In this document: positions 8,201 to 18,292 of the stretch, one piece after another | How the letters are laid out: every line of letters begins with the position of its first letter | Position numbering within the stretch: the stretch's first letter is position 1 | Assembly (NCBI GenBank): GCA_913064945.1 | Contig: CAJYAN010000011.1 | Span: 1-64,000, forward strand | Length of the DNA: 64,000 bases | From: an uncultured Gammaproteobacteria bacterium | GTDB taxonomy: Bacteria; Pseudomonadota; Gammaproteobacteria; UBA6429; Thiohalophilaceae | Direction of reading: 5' to 3' | The notes under the pieces: generated by a model | The model's database searches: none | Seen by the model: only the letters and a program-made list of their open reading frames with translations | Told to the model about the DNA's origin: nothing | Translations under genes and position numbers: made by a program

Positions 8201-10279
8201 TCAGGCATTCACCGCCTTCATACTCAGGCGAATACGACCCTGCTTGTCGATTTCCAGGACCTTGACCTTGACGGTCTCGCCTTCGGTCAGTTTGTCGCTG
8301 ACATTCTCAACACGTTCCTCGGAGATCTGTGAGACGTGTACCAGACCGTCTTTACCCGGCAGGATGGTGACGAAGGCACCAAAGTCCATCAGCTTGGCTA
8401 CGCGACCCTCGTAGACCTTGCCCACTTCTACATCGGCGGTAATCTGTTCGACCTGACGCTGGGCCTCTTCGGCCGCCGCCTGATCGACCGAGGAAATCTT
8501 CACCAGACCATCGTCGGAGATATCGATGCCAACACCGGTCTCTTCCGTAATGGCACGAATCGTCGCACCACCCTTGCCGATGACGTCACGGATTTTTTCA
8601 GGATTGATCTTGAAGGTAATATAGCGCGGTGCATAGGCCGACATGTCGGTACGTGGTTCGGAAATAACGGCGTTCATTTTATCGAGAATAAACAGACGAC
8701 CGTCTTTGGCCTGTGACAGGGCGATTTCCATAATCTCTTTGGTAATCCCCTCAATCTTGATATCCATTTGCAGGGCGTTCACACCCTTGGCAGTACCGGC
8801 AACCTTGAAATCCATGTCGCCAAGATGATCTTCATCACCGAGGATGTCACTGAGTACGGCAAACTTTTCACCTTCCTTAACCAGACCCATGGCGATACCG
8901 GCGGTCGGCGCCTTAATCGGCACACCGGCATCCATCAACGCCAGTGAAGTACCACAAACCGAGGCCATGGAACTGGAACCATTCGATTCAGTAATTTCTG
9001 AGACGACGCGAATGGAATATGGGTATTCTTCCATGTCCGGCATACTACCCAGCACACCACGCTTGGCCAGGCGACCATGACCGATCTCACGGCGACCCGG
9101 GCTACCGGTACGACCAGTTTCACCAACGGAAAAAGGTGGAAAGTTGTATTGCAGCATGAAGGGTTCGCGGTAGGAACCTTCCAGCGCATCAATAATCTGT
9201 GAGTCACGCTCGGTACCCAGTGTTGTGACCACCAGGGCCTGGGTTTCACCACGGGTGAACAGTGCTGAACCGTGGGTACGGGGCAGTACGCCCACACGAA
9301 CGGTAATCGGGCGAACGGTCTTGGTATCACGACCATCGATACGTGGTTCGCCATCGATAATACGACTACGGACAACACGTTTTTTCAGGCTCTCAATAGC
9401 GCCTTGAACGGCTTCTTCACTATAACCATCTTCAGAGGCAACCGCCGCGACAATGGCTTTGGAAACTTCACCAACCTTTGTGTAGCGTTCCATTTTGTCG
9501 CTAATGGTATAGGCCTGTTGAATATCGGCTTCGCCGGCATCGGCCACCAGCTTGGCCAGGGTTTCATCTTTGACCGGTGCTTCCCAGGGCATCGATGTAA
9601 CACCCACTTCTTTGGTAAATTCGTTGATGGCACTAATCACAACCTGCATGGCGTCGTGACCGAAGACCACAGCACCCAGCATGACGTCTTCCTGCAATTC
9701 CTTGGCTTCAGATTCGACCATCAGTACCGCATTGGCGGTACCGGCAACCGTTAACTCCAGCTCAGACTCTTTGAGTTCAGAAAAGGTCGGGTTCAGGATA
9801 TAGGCACCCTCTTTGTAGCCGACCTTGGCGGCACCGATAGGGCCGTTGAAAGGTGCGCCGGTCAGGGCCAGTGCCGCCGAGGCACCAATCATGGCCGGGA
9901 TATCGCCATCAATCTCAGGGTCCATCGAGACCACGGTGGCGATGACCTGAACTTCATGGGTATAACCTTTAGGAAACAGGGGGCGAATCGGACGGTCGAT
10001 CAGACGACTGGTCAGGGTTTCTTTTTCACTGGGACGGCCCTCACGCTTGAGGAAACCACCCGGAATTTTACCGACGGCGTAGGTCTTTTCCTGATAGTTA
10101 ATGGTCATCGGGAAGAAGTCACGCCCCGGTTGGGCTTCTTTTTCTACCACAGCGGTTACCAGAACGACGGTGTCGCCCATGCTAACCATTACCGCGCCAG
10201 TGGCCTGGCGGGCAATTTCCCCCGTCTCTAGCCTTACAGTGTTATTACCAAACTGAAATTCTTTTACAACGGGGGTCAT
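8201..10279 (-). CDS. pnp: Polyribonucleotide nucleotidyltransferase (PNPase)
   Basis: The 692-residue 3'-to-5' phosphorolytic exoribonuclease is a core degradosome enzyme. Domains in order are: first RNase PH domain from residue 1 ([20 protein letters not shown]), the all-alpha linker, a second RNase PH domain with the catalytic region near [13 protein letters not shown], a KH domain with the GXXG loop VIGKGGATI, and a C-terminal S1 domain ([17 protein letters not shown]). Length is normal. It is the last gene of the metY-nusA operon, 29 bases after rpsO, the conserved rpsO-pnp pairing. A strong terminator follows. Confidence 0.98.
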   Translation of the reverse strand: MTPVVKEFQFGNNTVRLETGEIARQATGAVMVSMGDTVVLVTAVVEKEAQPGRDFFPMTINYQEKTYAVGKIPGGFLKREGRPSEKETLTSRLIDRPIRPLFPKGYTHEVQVIATVVSMDPEIDGDIPAMIGASAALALTGAPFNGPIGAAKVGYKEGAYILNPTFSELKESELELTVAGTANAVLMVESEAKELQEDVMLGAVVFGHDAMQVVISAINEFTKEVGVTSMPWEAPVKDETLAKLVADAGEADIQQAYTISDKMERYTKVGEVSKAIVAAVASEDGYSEEAVQGAIESLKKRVVRSRIIDGEPRIDGRDTKTVRPITVRVGVLPRTHGSALFTRGETQALVVTTLGTERDSQIIDALEGSYREPFMLQYNFPPFSVGETGRTGSPGRREIGHGRLAKRGVLGSMPDMEEYPYSIRVVSEITESNGSSSMASVCGTSLALMDAGVPIKAPTAGIAMGLVKEGEKFAVLSDILGDEDHLGDMDFKVAGTAKGVNALQMDIKIEGITKEIMEIALSQAKDGRLFILDKMNAVISEPRTDMSAYAPRYITFKINPEKIRDVIGKGGATIRAITEETGVGIDISDDGLVKISSVDQAAAEEAQRQVEQITADVEVGKVYEGRVAKLMDFGAFVTILPGKDGLVHVSQISEERVENVSDKLTEGETVKVKVLEIDKQGRIRLSMKAVNA

Positions 10280-10308
10280 GATGTTTCCTTTTTATGTCGT
10301 TGGTTGGA

Positions 10309-10578
10309 TTACTTACGCAGACCAAGTTTTTCGATGAGACTACGGTAGCGGTCTACATCTTTGCGCTTGAGATAGTCCAACAGCTTGCGACGCTTGCTTA
10401 CCATGCGCAGCAGGCCCTGACGTGAATGGAAATCATGTTTGTGTTCTTTGAAGTGACCGGAAAGGTCATTGATACGGGCAGACAAAATGGCTACCTGTAC
10501 TTCTGGGGAGCCAGTATCGCTGCCTCCACGTGCGTGATCTTTTACAATCGCTGACTTCTGCTCGGCATTAATCGCCAT
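10309..10578 (-). CDS. rpsO: 30S ribosomal protein S15
   Basis: The 89-residue primary 16S rRNA binding protein carries all family signatures, such as [16 protein letters not shown] and [16 protein letters not shown], and ends in [13 protein letters not shown]. It binds the central-domain three-way junction during 30S assembly, and in E. coli represses its own translation. The start ATG has a clear AGGAG site. It lies between truB and pnp, with its own candidate promoter in the 121-base truB-rpsO gap. Confidence 0.98.
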   Translation of the reverse strand: MAINAEQKSAIVKDHARGGSDTGSPEVQVAILSARINDLSGHFKEHKHDFHSRQGLLRMVSKRRKLLDYLKRKDVDRYRSLIEKLGLRK

Positions 10579-10626
10579 GAATTACTCCTGTTTACCTGTC
10601 TGATCTGTGGTGAAAAAAGCGGCGGT

Positions 10627-10656
10627 ATTGTAACTGTGACGGCAAGGTGTATACAA
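10627..10656 (-). promoter_or_regulatory. Candidate sigma-70 promoter for rpsO-pnp
   Basis: On the minus strand, TTGTAT (10651-10656) and TACAAT (10627-10632) are separated by 18 bases in the truB-rpsO gap. The -10 matches the consensus at five of six positions; the -35 is weak. An internal promoter here also exists in E. coli. Confidence 0.4.
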
Positions 10657-10699
10657 GCGACAGCCCTTGAAAATCACGATTTTTCCGCCAATCTGGTCA

Positions 10700-11620
10700 T
10701 TATCTGACCTTAAGCAGGCGCTTGGGTGCAACACGCCCATCTTCGAGAATCTGACCAACCCCTAAAAACTGCTCGTCGGGGCTAAACAGCCTGACCCAAC
10801 CCTCCGTGGGCGCCTGTGAAACCTGCACGGGCTGGCCCTGCTGAATATAAAAAGCCCCATTGTCCGTCAGGTGAATTTCGGGGAAGTCACCCAGCGCCGT
10901 CTCCATGGGCAGCAACAGGGCATCGAGGGCCTCAAAGCCGCCCTGTTGCAAGATTTCGCGTAACCGCTCCAGGGTATAGGCGTTTTCAATCGCAAATGGC
11001 CCAACTCCGGTGCGGCGCAGACCACCCAGATGCGCCCCACACCCCAGGTCACGCCCGATATCCTCGGCCAGGGTACGAATATAGGTCCCTTTGGAACACT
11101 TGACGTATATATCCAGCTCTTCGGCGCGTTGTCCATCCAGACGCAACTCATCAATACGGATCTGACGGGCCTGGCGCTCCACCTCGACCCCTTGCCGCGC
11201 CAACTTATATAATGGCTGGCCGTTTTGCTTAATGGCCGAATGCATGGGCGGAATCTGTTCAATATCACCGGTATAACGCTGCAACACGGTCTCGACATCG
11301 GTCCGGCTCAATGCTGGCACCGGCTTGCTGTCGATGACTTCACCCTCGGCATCGGCGGTAGTGGTCACGAGCCCCAGCTTGCAGGTACCGGCATAGCGTT
11401 TGTCGGAGTCGAGTAAAAAACTGGATAACTTGGTAGCCTCACCCAGACAAATCGGCAGCAGGCCACTGGCCAGGGGATCGAGGCTACCGGTATGTCCGGC
11501 CTTGCGGGCATTAAATAGCTGTTTGATTTCCTGCAGGGCCTTGTTCGAACTGATGCCAATGGCTTTATCGAGTAACAGGATGCCGTTTACCGGACGTCCC
11601 TTTTCATGTTTGCGCGCCAC
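10700..11620 (-). CDS. truB: tRNA pseudouridine(55) synthase
   Basis: The 306-residue enzyme makes pseudouridine 55 in the T-loop of tRNAs. It contains the catalytic motif AGHTGSLDPLASGLLPI with catalytic Asp48, the KGTYIRTLAEDIG segment and a C-terminal PUA-like region. The start codon is GTG, overlapping the rbfA stop as TAGTG, which implies translational coupling. Gene order rbfA-truB-rpsO is the conserved one. Confidence 0.97.
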   Translation of the reverse strand: MARKHEKGRPVNGILLLDKAIGISSNKALQEIKQLFNARKAGHTGSLDPLASGLLPICLGEATKLSSFLLDSDKRYAGTCKLGLVTTTADAEGEVIDSKPVPALSRTDVETVLQRYTGDIEQIPPMHSAIKQNGQPLYKLARQGVEVERQARQIRIDELRLDGQRAEELDIYVKCSKGTYIRTLAEDIGRDLGCGAHLGGLRRTGVGPFAIENAYTLERLREILQQGGFEALDALLLPMETALGDFPEIHLTDNGAFYIQQGQPVQVSQAPTEGWVRLFSPDEQFLGVGQILEDGRVAPKRLLKVR

Positions 11621-11994
11621 TATTCTTCCTCATCGTGCCGGGCACGGTCAGTGGCGACTGCCTCATCTATTAATTGCGACAGCGTAGCACCACGCACGAC
11701 GGAATCATCATATTTAAATACCAGCGAGGGCACATGCCGCATGATCAGGCGTTGACCCAGCTCATGCCGCAGGAAACCGGCAGACTTTTCCAGCCCCAGT
11801 TGCACTTCGGCTACTTCCTTATCACCCATAACGGTGTAAAAGACTTTCGCCACCGAGAGGTCTCTGCTGGGCTGGACCGCCTGCACCGTGACACCGGTAA
11901 CACGCGGGTCCTTGACCTCAAATTGCAGCAACTTGGCAAGTTCGCGCTGGAGCTGTTCTCCAACTCGACGACCGCGACTAAATTCTTTTGGCAT
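11620..11994 (-). CDS. rbfA: 30S ribosome-binding factor A
   Basis: The 124-residue KH-type protein helps mature the 5' end of 16S rRNA in the 30S subunit. Family features are RRVGEQLQRELAKLLQFEVKDPR and the helix-kink-helix region ending in VPSLVFKYDDSVVRG. Length is close to the usual 120-135 residues. Its stop overlaps the truB GTG by one base, and it follows infB by 44 bases. Confidence 0.96.
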   Translation of the reverse strand: MPKEFSRGRRVGEQLQRELAKLLQFEVKDPRVTGVTVQAVQPSRDLSVAKVFYTVMGDKEVAEVQLGLEKSAGFLRHELGQRLIMRHVPSLVFKYDDSVVRGATLSQLIDEAVATDRARHDEEE

Positions 11995-12038
11995 TAGAAA
12001 TGAATCGGTAAATTTTAGAGTGACAATGGAAGCTGATG

Positions 12039-14546
12039 TTAGAGCTCACGTTTGACCTGGGTGCGCTCGTAGACTTCGATCTGGTCACCGGGCTTAACGT
12101 CATTATAGTTCTTGACGCCAATACCACACTCCAGGCCCTGCTTGACTTCACCCGCATCATCTTTAAAGCGACGCAGGGACTCTAATTCACCTTCATAGAT
12201 GACGACATTTTCACGTAACACGCGGATTGGGTTGTTACGCTTGACGACACCATCGACCACCATACAACCGGCAATGGCACCAAACTTGGGTGAACGGAAT
12301 ACATCGCGGACTTCGGCCAGACCAATAATTTCTTCCTTGAATTCCGGTGCCAGCATACCGGTCATTGCGCTCTTCACTTCATCGATAAGATTATAAATAA
12401 CACTATAATAATGCAGGTCGACACTCTCATCATCGATCAGACGTTTGGCCGTTGCGTCGGCACGGACATTAAATCCGATAATGATTGCCTGCGAGGCAAC
12501 GGCGAGATTGACATCGGATTCCGTAATCCCACCAACACCACTGACGACAATCTTGACTTTGACTTCATCGGTCGAGAGTTTTTCCAGCGCTTCACTAATG
12601 GCCTCAACCGAACCCTGTACGTCCGCCTTAAGTACTATATTGAGAATACTGACTTCACCCTCGGCCATCTGGCTGAACATGTTTTCCAGTTTAGCGGCCT
12701 GTTGACGGGCCAGTTTCACATCACGGTATTTACCCTGACGGAACAGTGCCACTTCACGCGCCTTGCGTTCATTCTCAACCACGACGGCTTCATCACCGGC
12801 GCCAGGACTACCCGACAGACCCAGCACCTCGACCGGAATCGAAGGACCGGCTTCATTAATCGGCTGACCAAATTCGTTTAACAGGGCACGCACACGGCCA
12901 TACTCCAGACCAGCCAGCAGGATATCGCCCTTTTGCAGCGTACCCTTTTGTACCAGTACCGTCGCCACGGTACCGCGACCTTTGTCCAGCCGGGACTCAA
13001 TGACGGTGCCACGGGCATAACCATCTTTCACGGCCTTCAGTTCGAGGACTTCCGCCTGGAGTAAAATGGCGTCCAGCAGGGCATCAACGCCTTCACCCGT
13101 GTGGGCAGAGACGTTGGCAAACATGGTGTCACCACCCCAGTCTTCGGCGATAACATCAAACTGACTGAGTTCGTTTTTAATACGTTCCGGGTCGGCATCC
13201 GGCTTATCGATTTTATTGACCGCTATAATTAATGGTACGCCAGCCGCCTTGGCGTGCTGTACGGCTTCCTGCGTCTGCGGCATGACGCCGTCATCGGCCG
13301 CCACGACCAGAACAACAATGTCCGTAACCTGAGCACCGCGGGCACGCATGGCGGTAAACGCCGCATGGCCGGGAGTATCCAGAAAGGTAATGGAACCGCG
13401 ATCCAGGTCAACATGATAGGCGCCGATATGTTGTGTAATACCGCCCGCTTCTCCCGAAGCAACTTTACTCGCACGAATATAATCCAGCAGGGATGTCTTA
13501 CCATGGTCAACGTGGCCCATGATCGTCACCACCGGTGCACGTGTAATCGCCTCACCGTCATCTTGATCTGAAACGACAACACTATCTTCAATCGCATCTT
13601 CTTTGTGAAGCTTGGCGCGATGGCCCATTTCCTCGACCACGATTACGGCCGTGTCCTGGTCCAGCATCTGGTTAATGGTCACCATGCTGCCCATCTTGAT
13701 CATCACCTTGATGAGTTCGGCGGCCTTGACTGACATACGTTGCGCCAGGTCAGCAACGCTGATGGTCTCGGGGACCAGTACTTCATGGACAATGGGGGCC
13801 GTCGGCCGCGTAAAACCATGTTCGGATTGACCGGCAGCGGGTGTAGCAACACTGCGCTTTTTCTTCTTGCGACGACCGGACTTATCCGCCGTCACATGCA
13901 ATTCTTCACGACCATAACGGGTGCTGCGTTCTTCCTGTTCTTCCTTACGCGACTTCTTGCCTTTTCGGGCTTCTTTATTTTCTTTGGCCGGTGCCGTCGT
14001 CTCGGGCTTTTTGCTACGGGCTTCTTCTTCTGTCTTCTGGCGAGCGGCCTCTTCCTCTGCCGCCTTACGCTGCTCAACGGCCTTCTGCAGGGCGTCTTCT
14101 TCGGCTTTGCGCTGCGCCTCTTTTTCTTCAATCTTGCGCTTGGCTTCATCTTCCAGGCGTTTTTGTTCTGCCTCTAGCTCTTCGCGCTTGACACGTTCGG
14201 TTTCAACGCGTTCAGTTTCCTTTTCCAGGACAACACTGCGTTTCACATAGGTACGCTTTTTTCGCACTTCCACAGTAACGGATTTGCCCTTGCCATGTGA
14301 ACCGCTCAGCTTGAGTTCGCTGGTCGATTTTCGATTCAGGGTAATTTTTTTCGGTCCGCCTTCTGCGTTTGTCTCGTCTTTGCCATGTTTGCGGCGTAGA
14401 TGGCCCAGTAGCTCCATTTTTTCGCTATCAGTTAAATTGGCGTCAGCACCTTCTTTGCCTAATCCCGCTTCCTGTAATTGCTCCAAGAGGCGATCGATAG
14501 AGATCCCAACCACTTCGGCAAATTGTTTGACGGTTACATCAGCCAT
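12039..14546 (-). CDS. infB: Translation initiation factor IF-2
   Basis: The 835-residue GTPase positions initiator tRNA on the 30S subunit. It has an IF2N domain ([19 protein letters not shown]), a long highly charged Lys/Glu/Arg/Ala-rich helical linker (about residues 95-240), and a second IF2N-like segment. The GTPase domain has G1 [10 protein letters not shown]3 DTPGHAAF and G4 NKID, followed by the beta-barrel and C-terminal fMet-tRNA-binding domains. It is downstream of nusA and upstream of rbfA, as in E. coli. The initiator tRNA gene heading the same operon ties its substrate to it. Confidence 0.98.
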   Translation of the reverse strand: MADVTVKQFAEVVGISIDRLLEQLQEAGLGKEGADANLTDSEKMELLGHLRRKHGKDETNAEGGPKKITLNRKSTSELKLSGSHGKGKSVTVEVRKKRTYVKRSVVLEKETERVETERVKREELEAEQKRLEDEAKRKIEEKEAQRKAEEDALQKAVEQRKAAEEEAARQKTEEEARSKKPETTAPAKENKEARKGKKSRKEEQEERSTRYGREELHVTADKSGRRKKKKRSVATPAAGQSEHGFTRPTAPIVHEVLVPETISVADLAQRMSVKAAELIKVMIKMGSMVTINQMLDQDTAVIVVEEMGHRAKLHKEDAIEDSVVVSDQDDGEAITRAPVVTIMGHVDHGKTSLLDYIRASKVASGEAGGITQHIGAYHVDLDRGSITFLDTPGHAAFTAMRARGAQVTDIVVLVVAADDGVMPQTQEAVQHAKAAGVPLIIAVNKIDKPDADPERIKNELSQFDVIAEDWGGDTMFANVSAHTGEGVDALLDAILLQAEVLELKAVKDGYARGTVIESRLDKGRGTVATVLVQKGTLQKGDILLAGLEYGRVRALLNEFGQPINEAGPSIPVEVLGLSGSPGAGDEAVVVENERKAREVALFRQGKYRDVKLARQQAAKLENMFSQMAEGEVSILNIVLKADVQGSVEAISEALEKLSTDEVKVKIVVSGVGGITESDVNLAVASQAIIIGFNVRADATAKRLIDDESVDLHYYSVIYNLIDEVKSAMTGMLAPEFKEEIIGLAEVRDVFRSPKFGAIAGCMVVDGVVKRNNPIRVLRENVVIYEGELESLRRFKDDAGEVKQGLECGIGVKNYNDVKPGDQIEVYERTQVKREL

Positions 14547-14569
14547 CTCGTTTCCCCTACTTACTACTC

Positions 14570-16057
14570 TTACTCTGCTTTCTCTTCAGCAAACCATGGC
14601 GCACGGGCCGTCATGATTAATTTTGCTGCGCGCTCTTCGTCGATACCTTCAATTTCCACCAGTTCGTCCACGGCCTGCTCGGCAAGGTCTTCCATCGACT
14701 TAATGCCTTTGGATGCCAGTCGTTTAGCGGTTTCTTCATCCATGCCTTCCATTTCGAGCAGGTCCTGCTCGGGTTCAGCCAGTTCTTCTGAGCTAATAGC
14801 ACGGGTCAGCAATACATCTTTGGCACGCTGGCGCAACTCTTCGATGATGCCTTCGTCAAACTCTTCGATTTCCAGCATTTCACTGACGGGCACATAAGCA
14901 ACCTCGTCAATGGTCGTAAAACCTTCCTGTACCAGGATGGCTGCCAGTTCTTCATCCACATCCAGCGCATCCATGAAGACCTTTTGTGCGCGTTCGGATT
15001 CCTCTTCGCTCTTGGCCTCAGCCGCGGATTCCGACATGATGTTCAGGGTCCAGCCGGTCAGGTCACTGGCCATTTTCACGTTCTGACCACCCCGACCAAT
15101 CGCCTGTGACAGCTGTTCTTCTGCCACGGCAATGTCCATGCTTTCGGACTCTTCATCCACAACTATCGATACGACATCCGCCGGTGCCATCGCGTTGATC
15201 ACAAACTGTGCCGGATTTTCATCCCACAACACAATATCAATACGCTCGCCAGCCAACTCATTAGAGACCGCCTGGACGCGTGAGCCACGCATACCAACAC
15301 AGGCGCCGATGGGGTCGATACGTGCCTCGATACTCTTGACGGCGATCTTGGCGCGTGAACCCGGATCGCGGGCAGCACCCAGAATTTCAATCAGGCCTTC
15401 ACCAATTTCAGGAACTTCAATTTTAAATAATTCCACCAGGAAACGCGGGTCAGTACGACTCACCATCAGCTGGGGGCCGCGACTTTCGGCCCGGACTTCC
15501 TTGAGGTAACCACGCAGGCGGTCACCGGGGCGAACGGATTCGCGCGGAATCATTTCTTCACGCGGGATAATGGCATCGACGTTATTGCCGAGGTCAATAA
15601 AAACATTGCCACGTTCAACACGCTTGACGATACCCATGACCAGTTCACCTTCGCGATCCTTGAAGGCGTCAAAGACCTGTTCACGTTCGGCTTCACGCAC
15701 TTTCTGCACAATCACCTGTTTGGCGGTTTGGGCGGCAATGCGACCGAACTCAATCGAGTCAACGGCTTCTTCGAGCACGTCATCTTCCTGGGCGTTCGGG
15801 TTTTCAAACTGGGCGGCACTTAACGTGGTCTGGCGTTCGGGTTGGTCCATGGCGTCATCGGCCACCACCGTCCAACGGCGAAACGTTTCATAGTTCCCCG
15901 TCGCCGGGTCGATGGCAACGCGAATATCAACATCAGAGTTGTAACGCTTTTTGGTAGCCATCGCTAACGCCGCTTCAATGGCTTCAAAGATAATACGCTT
16001 GTCCACACCTTTTTCGTTGGACACGGCATCTGCCACTAGCAGGATCTCTTTGTTCAT
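14570..16057 (-). CDS. nusA: Transcription termination/antitermination factor NusA
   Basis: The 495-residue RNA-polymerase-binding factor consists of a NusA N domain ([18 protein letters not shown]), an S1 domain ([20 protein letters not shown]), tandem KH domains ([18 protein letters not shown] and [18 protein letters not shown]) and two C-terminal acidic HhH repeats (autoinhibitory AR domains). Start: the ATG at 16057 has AGGAAAGAG upstream and matches the family N-terminus; an in-frame upstream start at 16075 would add six unlike residues. In E. coli NusA represses its own operon through leader terminators, and a terminator lies here between the tRNA and rimP. Confidence 0.98.
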   Translation of the reverse strand: MNKEILLVADAVSNEKGVDKRIIFEAIEAALAMATKKRYNSDVDIRVAIDPATGNYETFRRWTVVADDAMDQPERQTTLSAAQFENPNAQEDDVLEEAVDSIEFGRIAAQTAKQVIVQKVREAEREQVFDAFKDREGELVMGIVKRVERGNVFIDLGNNVDAIIPREEMIPRESVRPGDRLRGYLKEVRAESRGPQLMVSRTDPRFLVELFKIEVPEIGEGLIEILGAARDPGSRAKIAVKSIEARIDPIGACVGMRGSRVQAVSNELAGERIDIVLWDENPAQFVINAMAPADVVSIVVDEESESMDIAVAEEQLSQAIGRGGQNVKMASDLTGWTLNIMSESAAEAKSEEESERAQKVFMDALDVDEELAAILVQEGFTTIDEVAYVPVSEMLEIEEFDEGIIEELRQRAKDVLLTRAISSEELAEPEQDLLEMEGMDEETAKRLASKGIKSMEDLAEQAVDELVEIEGIDEERAAKLIMTARAPWFAEEKAE

Positions 16058-16137
16058 TGTTCTCTTTCCTAACACTCAGGCTATCGTTAAGCTACTTCGA
16101 AGCCGACCGCGGCCGGATCCAACCAAATCTCACTAAC

Positions 16138-16596
16138 TTAAAACTCCGGGACCAGATTTGCTTTGTCGATATTGTCAAAGCGAACCATGATCTGTTCTCC
16201 ATCATCCAGTGACAAGGTAATCACCTCATCGACAACGCTCTCAATCGTACCTTTCATTTTTCGTCGCCCGTCTTGCATGTCGTGCAGACGCAGCCTGGCC
16301 TGCTGCCCACAAAAACGCTGGTAATCTGCCAGCGAAAAAAGGGGGCGATCCATTCCGGGTGACGACACTTCCAGTAAATACTGTCCCTTGATAGGGTCTT
16401 CTACATCGAGCACGCTGCTGAGCTGGCGACTGACCCGCTCACAGTCCTCGAGCACGATACCCTCTTCACCATCAATGAAGATACGTAGTATCGAGTTCTT
16501 CCCTTGCGGGATATACTCCACACCAACCAGCTCGTAGCCCAGAGACGCAACAACGGACTCGACTAATTCTGTTACCGTGGCACTTATACGGCCCAT
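16138..16596 (-). CDS. rimP: Ribosome maturation factor RimP
   Basis: The 152-residue 30S assembly factor has the RimP pattern VESVVASLGYELVGVEY, LRIFIDGEEGIVLEDCERVSR and VSSPGMDRPLF, followed by an SH3-like C-terminal domain. It is the first protein gene of the nusA operon, 80 bases before nusA. Its ATG lies just downstream of a terminator-like hairpin whose T-tract runs almost into the ribosome binding site. Confidence 0.97.
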   Translation of the reverse strand: MGRISATVTELVESVVASLGYELVGVEYIPQGKNSILRIFIDGEEGIVLEDCERVSRQLSSVLDVEDPIKGQYLLEVSSPGMDRPLFSLADYQRFCGQQARLRLHDMQDGRRKMKGTIESVVDEVITLSLDDGEQIMVRFDNIDKANLVPEF

Positions 16597-16607
16597 TCAT
16601 CAGCCCC

Positions 16608-16635
16608 AAAAATAAAAAATGGGCCACGGGGCCCA
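16608..16635 (-). terminator. Leader terminator between metY and rimP
   Basis: On the minus strand a TGGGCC/GGCCCA stem with a four-base loop is followed by ATTTTTTATTTTT. The T-tract ends about 11 bases before the rimP start codon. The 395-base leader from 16597 to 16991 otherwise holds one further small GC hairpin (16950-16967) and no credible gene. Terminators at this place take part in NusA autoregulation in E. coli. Confidence 0.75.
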
Positions 16636-16991
16636 CTTGTTAAATGCTCGAACAAGTCTGTAAAACAGGCGCGATTATAACACCTTATATATAAAATTCC
16701 AGTCTACAGGCGGCATGAAAGCCACATCTGGCGGGCTTATACGCGATCCACGCCGACTCACCAAAACTTCAATAACAGACAATACTTTACTTGGATCTTA
16801 CACCAGAAGACATCCTTTTCCAGCCTCAGCGACCTGACCTGTGTGCAGCACGATACGAATTCTGGATATCGGCTACACAGTGCTCAATATCAGCACCCAT
16901 AAATAGGAAAGGTCTATACAAGAAAATTTGTAGCACTACCGCCCGGCAGCCTGCCCCTGGTGGCAGGTACCGATCTGGCAGTAGATAGTTG

Positions 16992-17068
<77 letters not shown>

Positions 17069-17080
17069 TCAAGAGCGCGC

Positions 17081-17109
17081 ATTCTATACAAGCTATCCAG
17101 GGTCTTCAA
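17081..17109 (-). promoter_or_regulatory. Sigma-70 promoter of metY-nusA operon with GC discriminator
   Basis: TTGAAG (17104-17109) and TAGAAT (17081-17086) are spaced by 17 bases, followed directly by GCGCGC before the tRNA. A GC-rich discriminator is typical of stringently controlled stable-RNA promoters. Confidence 0.7.
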
Positions 17110-17201
17110 GCCATAAGGCTAAATTAGGGAAAATATGTTCAATAACTTAGTACCATCCTGTCATTTTATGCTGTAATTGCAATACCGCGCCATAGCCGCG
17201 G

Positions 17202-17212
17202 TGCAGACTGCA
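17202..17212. promoter_or_regulatory. Putative enhancer site upstream of soxY (TGCA-N3-TGCA)
   Basis: TGCAGACTGCA lies about 95 bases before the inferred soxY start point. The same palindrome pattern occurs upstream of the DsrE-like gene and twice upstream of the sensor kinase. It is proposed as a binding site for the NtrC-type regulator at 18970-20340. Confidence 0.5.
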
Positions 17213-17275
17213 ATCATTTTACGACATTATTTGTAGAGTTTTTTATAACATATTGTTTTATATGCTTTTGTATTC

Positions 17276-17291
17276 TGGTATAAGAATTGCT
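17276..17291 (+). promoter_or_regulatory. Sigma-54 (-24/-12) promoter for soxYZ
   Basis: TGGTATAAGAATTGCT has GG and GC separated by exactly ten bases and a perfect TTGCT -12 element. The -24 element (TGGTATA) keeps the essential TGG. The inferred start point is near 17302, and soxY starts at 17340. An NtrC-type activator gene lies 1.6 kb away. Confidence 0.6.
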
Positions 17292-17339
17292 CTGTATTTC
17301 ACTGGAATTTATAATAATTGAGTTTGAGGAGTCTTCCGA

Positions 17340-17810
17340 ATGAACCACCAACGTCGTACCTTATTAAAGTCCACTGTGGCGACTGGCACCATTGCCATTG
17401 CCATCAGTGCCGGCTTATTAACCCCACAGGCCGTTCTAGCCGCCTGGCCCAAGGCCGCCTTTAACGCCAAATCAGTCGGCGATGCACTCAATACCCTGAT
17501 GGGTGCCAAAGACGCTGTTGCTAGCAAGGACATCCAGGTTGACGCGCCGGACATCGCCGAGAACGGAGCCGTTGTATCGATTAGCATCAAGACCTCGATT
17601 GCCAATGCCGAGCAGATTTCTATCCTGGTAAAAGAAAACAGCTTGCCGTTAGCCGCCAGTTATGTCCTCTCACCGGATACCGAGGGTTATATCACTGGCC
17701 GCATCAAAATGGCGAAGACGTCTGACATTATTGCCGTCGTCAAGGCGGGGAACAAACTGTATATGGCCAAGAAATCCGTAAAAGTCACCCTGGGTGGCTG
17801 TGGCGGTTAA
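17340..17810 (+). CDS. soxY: Thiosulfate oxidation carrier protein SoxY
   Basis: The 156-residue periplasmic sulfur carrier begins with a Tat-type signal (RRTLLKS, hydrophobic region, cleavage near AVLA-AW). It ends in the swinging-arm motif GGCGG, with Cys154 as the covalent sulfur attachment site. The mature domain has the SoxY beta-sandwich pattern (AENGAVVSISIKTSI ... ISILVKENSLPLAASYVL). SoxY pairs with SoxZ, 37 bases downstream. The start ATG has a GAGGAG site. No soxXA, soxB or soxCD is near, so the carrier must work with partners encoded elsewhere or with another sulfur pathway. A sigma-54 promoter precedes it. Confidence 0.96.
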   Translation: MNHQRRTLLKSTVATGTIAIAISAGLLTPQAVLAAWPKAAFNAKSVGDALNTLMGAKDAVASKDIQVDAPDIAENGAVVSISIKTSIANAEQISILVKENSLPLAASYVLSPDTEGYITGRIKMAKTSDIIAVVKAGNKLYMAKKSVKVTLGGCGG

Positions 17811-17847
17811 TGCGGCAAGTTAAAGAATAACAACGAGGTTTAAGAAA

Positions 17848-18165
17848 ATGAGTCAAAAGAAAATGAAGATTCGCGCCTGGATGGACGATGGCCGTGCCAA
17901 TGTAAAGGCCATCATTTTTCATCCAATGGAAACAGGCCTGCGCAAAGACAAGGCCAGCGGTAAAATGATCCCCGCTCACTATATTACCGAGGTCGTCTGT
18001 ACGCATAATGGCAAATCAGTCCTCACCTGTTTATGGGGGCCACGAGTATCAAAGAACCCCTTTATCTCCTTTCGTTTCAGGAATGCCAAAGCTGGTGATA
18101 AACTGGAAATTAGCTGGGTCGATAATTTAGGTAATAGTGACAAGTCTGAGGCCAGTATTAGCTAA
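17848..18165 (+). CDS. soxZ: Thiosulfate oxidation carrier complex protein SoxZ
   Basis: The 105-residue partner of SoxY shows the SoxZ pattern VKAIIFHPMETGLRKDKASGKMIPAH at its start, then ITEVVCTHNGKSVL, and the KAGDKLEISWVDNLGN segment near the end. It has no signal peptide, as usual; it crosses the membrane folded with SoxY through the Tat system. It follows soxY by 37 bases and is followed by a strong terminator, so soxYZ is a two-gene unit. Confidence 0.96.
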   Translation: MSQKKMKIRAWMDDGRANVKAIIFHPMETGLRKDKASGKMIPAHYITEVVCTHNGKSVLTCLWGPRVSKNPFISFRFRNAKAGDKLEISWVDNLGNSDKSEASIS

Positions 18166-18192
18166 TCGTACAGGTTGATGTCCCATCATCAG

Positions 18193-18225
18193 AAACGCGG
18201 CTCACTTCGAGCCGCGTTTTTTTTT
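18193..18225 (+). terminator. Rho-independent terminator of soxYZ
   Basis: An 11-bp stem (AAACGCGGCTC with GAGCCGCGTTT, five-base loop) followed by a run of T begins 27 bases after the soxZ stop. Confidence 0.9.
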
Positions 18226-18238
18226 GCGATAAGCCTTA

Positions 18239-18271
18239 ATAAAAAAGCGGGCACAATCGGTGCCCGCTTTT
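18239..18271 (-). terminator. Rho-independent terminator of the DsrE-like gene
   Basis: A stem GCGGGCAC/GTGCCCGC with a five-base loop is followed by a T-run on the minus strand. It ends the convergent transcript 22 bases after the stop codon. Confidence 0.85.
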
Positions 18272-18292
18272 CCACTTACTCAACTTGAACAA

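Noticed and set aside
16950-16967. Terminator just after metY
   Set aside because: A CCTGCC/GGCAGG stem exists but no T-run follows, so it is not called a terminator.
16791-16988. 65-residue frame in the metY-rimP leader
   Set aside because: Its composition is not protein-like, and the region is better explained as a leader RNA.
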